In this document: positions 25,359 to 28,630 of the stretch, piece by piece | Numbering within the stretch: the stretch's first letter is position 1 | Layout: the number at the start of each line of letters is the position of its first letter | Assembly (NCBI GenBank): GCA_003133205.1 | Contig: PKWK01000171.1 | Span: forward strand, 1-28,630 | From: Granulicella sp. | GTDB lineage: Bacteria > Acidobacteriota > Terriglobia > Terriglobales > Acidobacteriaceae | Reading direction: 5' to 3' | DNA length: 28,630 nucleotides | Notes under the pieces: generated by a model | The model's database searches: none | Seen by the model: the letters and a program-made list of their open reading frames with translations, nothing else | What the model was told of the DNA's origin: nothing | Translations under genes and position numbers: made by a program

Positions 25359-27287
25359 TTAGTGGCCCACATTATTCAAACTACCTTTCGCACCGGGCTT
25401 ACCCCAGAAAATAAATGTTCCAAAGCGAGTCGGCGTAACTATGTCCACGGCTCCATCGTGGTTGAGATCCATTGCCACAAAATTCGAGCCTGCGCCCGAT
25501 TCGTTGTCGATCAATTCAGGGACAAAGCGGGCTCCCCCGGGCGCCTTCGGATCGCGTACGGTCTTGTACACATAGAGGACCGGCTGCCCAAACGGATCGG
25601 GATCGAGATACGTGTTGACGTGGGATAAGTACCGCTTGCCCACGATAAAGTCCGGAATGCCATCGCCATTCACATCGGCAAAGGCGCTGGCATGCGGCTC
25701 GCTGAACACCACGCCACCCGCATTTTCTGCCTGTGTGGTCAGATCGTCCGCGATCATATGCCTAACGAAACTAATGTTCCCCTTCGCATCGCGCTTCTGT
25801 TCAAACCATGCCAGACCCCATCCGTGCGCGTTGAGTGCCGTCACAACGTCCGGCAGGCCATCGCCATTCACGTCGTAGATGCCCATCGTCGCTCCGCCCA
25901 TGATGCCGCGACCGTACCGTTCAAACTCCGCCGGATGATACTTCCAGGGATCATTCGCCGGATCCTTCGGACCCTCCCACCAGCCATACGCGGTCACAAT
26001 GTCCATGCGGCCATCGCCGTTGATATCGCCTACCCCGATACCGTGGGCAGTGCCGAATCCCTTCTCTGAAACGTCCTTGATGATCCACAGACCGGTCGAA
26101 TTCGCCGGATCAGGCTTCGCATACCGAACCTGGCCGCCGCCCATGTAAACGATTTCCGGCTTTCCATCCCCGTCCACATCGGCAAGCACCGCAACCTCGC
26201 TTTGAACTTCCTTCACGACCTGAAACTTCTCCCAGCGTCGATTCTTGTCAGCTCCGGGATTAACATACAGGGTGATCCCTAGCTGGCCGTAGTTAGTCGA
26301 GATGATATCCGGCCAGCCGTCGCCTGTGAAGTCCGCCGCACTCTGGATCCACGCGTTGCCGGGAAATCCTGAGGTCTGATTGAAAGCCTCTGCCGGATAG
26401 ATCTCTTCGCGATGGGTGTAGTCGGGTCCATAGTAGATAAATGGCCCGCTCACAATGTCCAGAAAGCCGTCCCGATTGAAGTCGGCAGCCGCGACGGAAT
26501 GGGAATAGAAGAACTCCGTCAACGTTTGCTTGCGGAAGTTCGGCGAAGTCTTGTCGGACTCACGATATTTGGCCGCCAGGTCCTTGTACTTCACATTCCT
26601 GAACCGAACCTCACTGGTTCCACCGACATAAAGCGCTAACTGCCCATACTCCTGCTCGCTCACCGCGCCGTGCTCACGCCCGTCATTCAGAAATGTTCGA
26701 ACGATGTTCGCATCCATGAACATCTCTGCGGTGTTCCAATCGCGCACCTTCAGACTCGTACCCGGCTGCCTGAACGGCAATTGCACGGTGGAGGCGGGCG
26801 GGGGACCAAAGTTCCGCGCCGGCGCGTTTGGATTCGCTGGAGGAGGCGGAGCCATGAATCGCACCAACCCTCCTCCGCTTCTGGCCCGATCGTGCGAACT
26901 CATTGAACCGTCAGCGCCCACCATCACTGAATAAGTTGGGATCTCAGGATCGGCCAGATCGACGAACGTTCCCTTCATTCCGGAGTCGCCCTTGGTTCCG
27001 CGAAACAAAACTCCCGTCTGACAGCCGTCCGCGCAGCGATATTCCACGTACAAGCCAACGTCCTGATAGGACTTGTCCAGCACCAACCAACCACCGCTTG
27101 CCGCCGTCGGCTTGCCCACGATCTCGCCGTTTTCCGCACGCCACTCAGCATTTCCCACCGTGTGCCAGAGCGCCAGACTCGAACCGGTGAAGGTCACATC
27201 GGGAACAAACGACGGTCCCACGGCGATCGTTGGCACGGTTCCGGCCAACGCCAACAGCGTCAACGGTAGATATGGTTTGCAGTACAT
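25359..27287 (-). CDS. Secreted DUF1080 (3-keto-disaccharide hydrolase-like) plus seven-repeat FG-GAP/VCBS propeller protein
   Basis: A 642-residue exported protein. The ATG at 27287 is preferred over the open frame from 27518 because it starts a signal peptide (LPLTLLALAGTVPTIAVG) after GGAGA. Residues 30-235 form a jelly-roll like PF06439, with GCQTGVLFRG (88-97) and LYVGGTSEVRFRNVKYKDL at the end. Pro-rich spacers interrupt it at 146-165. Residues 260-640 carry seven calcium-binding D-x-N/D-x-DG-x-x-D/E loops (269, 319, 370, 421, 472, 538 and 607), exactly enough for a seven-bladed integrin-like propeller. The known relatives of the first domain hydrolyse 3-keto-glycosides or are annotated as sugar-binding. 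It is the first gene of the six-gene operon, 67 bases before the Dabb-like gene. Confidence 0.85.
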   Translation of the reverse strand: MYCKPYLPLTLLALAGTVPTIAVGPSFVPDVTFTGSSLALWHTVGNAEWRAENGEIVGKPTAASGGWLVLDKSYQDVGLYVEYRCADGCQTGVLFRGTKGDSGMKGTFVDLADPEIPTYSVMVGADGSMSSHDRARSGGGLVRFMAPPPPANPNAPARNFGPPPASTVQLPFRQPGTSLKVRDWNTAEMFMDANIVRTFLNDGREHGAVSEQEYGQLALYVGGTSEVRFRNVKYKDLAAKYRESDKTSPNFRKQTLTEFFYSHSVAAADFNRDGFLDIVSGPFIYYGPDYTHREEIYPAEAFNQTSGFPGNAWIQSAADFTGDGWPDIISTNYGQLGITLYVNPGADKNRRWEKFQVVKEVQSEVAVLADVDGDGKPEIVYMGGGQVRYAKPDPANSTGLWIIKDVSEKGFGTAHGIGVGDINGDGRMDIVTAYGWWEGPKDPANDPWKYHPAEFERYGRGIMGGATMGIYDVNGDGLPDVVTALNAHGWGLAWFEQKRDAKGNISFVRHMIADDLTTQAENAGGVVFSEPHASAFADVNGDGIPDFIVGKRYLSHVNTYLDPDPFGQPVLYVYKTVRDPKAPGGARFVPELIDNESGAGSNFVAMDLNHDGAVDIVTPTRFGTFIFWGKPGAKGSLNNVGH

Positions 27288-27666
27288 TGCAGATCTCCAA
27301 ATTTCAGAAACGGGTCCACAGTCGACATCAAATAACCCTGGCTTCAACCAGATAGTTTGATACGGAAAATAAAGCCAATCGGGATAGTAAGCGCAAGAAC
27401 ACTCGGTTGAAAAGCGCAATTTTTCGAAGGTATCCCATCGGCGTATGTGTCGCCATCTGACGAGTTGGGGAAATATGCGCTCAGCGCAGATTCCGCTGCA
27501 GCGGAGATTGGCAAACACAAGCCGACTTCTAAAAGACCCAGAACTCGCTACTCATACCGGTTTGACCTTCCTACGCATTGCCGGCGTGACAAGGTGCCGC
27601 GTAATCTCTACAATCCTCCGCAGTTTCTCGCGCACGCAACCGGGTACCGCCTCAAGGAGCTTGCTC
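27288..27666. promoter_or_regulatory. 379-bp divergent promoter region
   Basis: No convincing gene is present; it separates the minus-strand operon start (27287) from the plus-strand GH2 gene (27667). The half next to 27287 is AT-rich and should hold that operon's promoter. A possible sigma-70 pair for GH2 is TTGCCG then TAATCT with an 18-base spacer near 27580-27610, but the match is poor. Confidence 0.35.
27476..27504. promoter_or_regulatory. Two adjacent dyads in the divergent promoter region
   Basis: TGCGC-TCA-GCGCA (27476-27488) is followed four bases later by the perfect 12-base palindrome CCGCTGCAGCGG (27493-27504). Two symmetric sites side by side between divergent sugar-utilisation genes would fit an operator pair for a dimeric regulator. 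No regulator gene is in the window. Confidence 0.3.
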
Positions 27667-28630
27667 ATGACCCGCCGTATAAGCCTGCTGTTGCTCTGCC
27701 TGTCCACCCTCGTTATTGCAAAGCAGACAGTATCGGCTCAGGCGAGCCAAACGCAGCCCTCCACGACCGGCGCCCCTCGGGTGGAGATGTCGCTGCGCAG
27801 CGGATGGCGTTTCAAGCTAGGCCCCGAATCCGCGACGGAGCTCCAAGCGGAACCGGATGCAACATGGGCGGCCGTCAGCGTGCCACACACCTGGAACCGG
27901 GTCGGCTACTACAAGGACGCGCCGGGTTCCCACATGAACACCGAGGGCAATGTCGTTACCACGCAGGGCGTCGGCTGGTATAAGCTCGTTTTCACGCCGC
28001 CTGAGAACGTGGCGGGCTTAGAAAGCTATTTGCAGTTTGACGCGGCGAGCCGTATTGCAACGGTCTGGTTGAACGGAACACTGCTTGGCACACACCGGGG
28101 AAGCTTCTCGCGCTTTCGCCTGGATAGTACGGCGGCACTTAAGCCGGGCCAGCAGAACACGCTTACGGTAAAGGTGGATAACACAAAGCCCGCGCTGGGA
28201 AGCTCGACTGCCGATGTGTTGCCGCTTACGGGAGACTTCTTCGTTTACGGCGGTTTGTATCGTCCGGTAAGTCTCGTCTTCACGAAGAAGATCCACCTTG
28301 ATTTAATGGATTATGGCTCCTCCGGAGTCTATGCGAAGACGACGTCCATCGCGTCTGCCGGGGCGCAGGTGCAGGTACGCGCACGGGTACGCAACGACAG
28401 TGAGAAGAGCGGCACCCTAGTGCTCCGAACCCTGCTCGTTGACGCGCAGGGCAAGGTCGCGGCACAACAAGAGCAGTCCATCACAGTGGGACCAGCGAGC
28501 GTGGTAGAGCGCACCGGAAACCTGGCTGTGGCCCATCCGCATCTCTGGCAAGGTGTGGAGGATCCTTATCTATACCGCTTGGAAGTAGAACTCTCAAACG
28601 AGTCCTCCCAACTAGGGCGTGTTCACACTA
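27667..28630 (+). CDS. Secreted GH2-family enzyme, 3' truncated by window edge
   Basis: The first 321 codons of an exported glycoside hydrolase of family 2 (beta-galactosidase, beta-mannosidase or beta-glucuronidase class). A signal peptide (RRISLLLLCLSTLVIAKQTVSAQ) precedes the sugar-binding jelly roll: LRSGWRFKLG, VSVPHTWN, GVGWYKLVF, ASRIATVWLNGTLLGTHRGSFSRFRLD and FFVYGGLYRPVSLVF. An immunoglobulin-like domain begins near 215 and includes HPHLWQGVEDPYLYRLEVEL. The catalytic barrel lies beyond the window, so specificity cannot be told. The ATG follows AAGGAG. The frame is open to the last base. It is divergent from the FG-GAP operon and may share its control region. Confidence 0.9.
   Translation, partial: MTRRISLLLLCLSTLVIAKQTVSAQASQTQPSTTGAPRVEMSLRSGWRFKLGPESATELQAEPDATWAAVSVPHTWNRVGYYKDAPGSHMNTEGNVVTTQGVGWYKLVFTPPENVAGLESYLQFDAASRIATVWLNGTLLGTHRGSFSRFRLDSTAALKPGQQNTLTVKVDNTKPALGSSTADVLPLTGDFFVYGGLYRPVSLVFTKKIHLDLMDYGSSGVYAKTTSIASAGAQVQVRARVRNDSEKSGTLVLRTLLVDAQGKVAAQQEQSITVGPASVVERTGNLAVAHPHLWQGVEDPYLYRLEVELSNESSQLGRVHT

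Noticed and set aside
27447..27983. A 178-codon plus-strand frame upstream of and overlapping the GH2 gene
   Set aside because: It overlaps the GH2 start in another frame, lacks a good ribosome site and shows no domain.

Overview
The window looks like a chromosomal segment of a heterotrophic polysaccharide-degrading bacterium, most likely a soil Acidobacteriota of the Terriglobia type. This is inferred from the many secreted glycoside hydrolases, the GC-rich coding, the abundance of VCBS/FG-GAP, PQQ-dependent and lactonase proteins, and the integrase-type IS. No rRNA, tRNA or marker gene is present, so the taxonomic call is an inference. No CRISPR array or phage module was seen.

Layout. (1) 1-3120 (+): the 3' part of a GH54 alpha-L-arabinofuranosidase with a NEW3-like domain and a lamin-tail-like domain interrupted by internal repeats. 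(2) 12852-3291 (-): a probable five-gene xylan operon in the order CE7-like acetyl xylan esterase, GH10-GH3 xylanase/beta-xylosidase fusion, ACS-type MFS permease, YjhG-type sugar-acid dehydratase, FAH-fold 2-keto-3-deoxy-pentonate dehydratase. The last three genes overlap or abut. (3) 12853-13689: a region with a broken Tat-signal gene and several dyad elements. (4) 13690-16158 (+): an unrecognised secreted jelly-roll-like protein and a secreted GH43 arabinanase. (5) 16327-18811: a truncated aldose 1-epimerase, a 1.35-kb IS on the minus strand, and the C-terminal half of a transketolase-like gene, followed by a small cupin (18830-19225). The IS sits exactly at the junction of the two truncated genes. 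(6) 27287-19300 (-): six tightly packed genes encoding a DUF1080 plus seven-repeat FG-GAP protein, a Tat-type Dabb-like protein, an SMP-30/gluconolactonase, a soluble quinohemoprotein dehydrogenase, a second ACS-type MFS permease and a secreted bicupin. (7) 27667-28630 (+): the 5' part of a GH2 enzyme, cut by the window end.

How the parts may work together (inference). The secreted enzymes would release and debranch arabinoxylan and arabinan. The second minus-strand operon encodes periplasmic aldose oxidation (PQQ dehydrogenase), lactone opening and uptake. The first encodes uptake and cytoplasmic double dehydration of a pentonate to alpha-ketoglutarate semialdehyde, a Weimberg-type route. 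The final semialdehyde dehydrogenase is not in the window. The genes lost or truncated around the IS (mutarotase, transketolase) fit the alternative isomerase/pentose-phosphate route.
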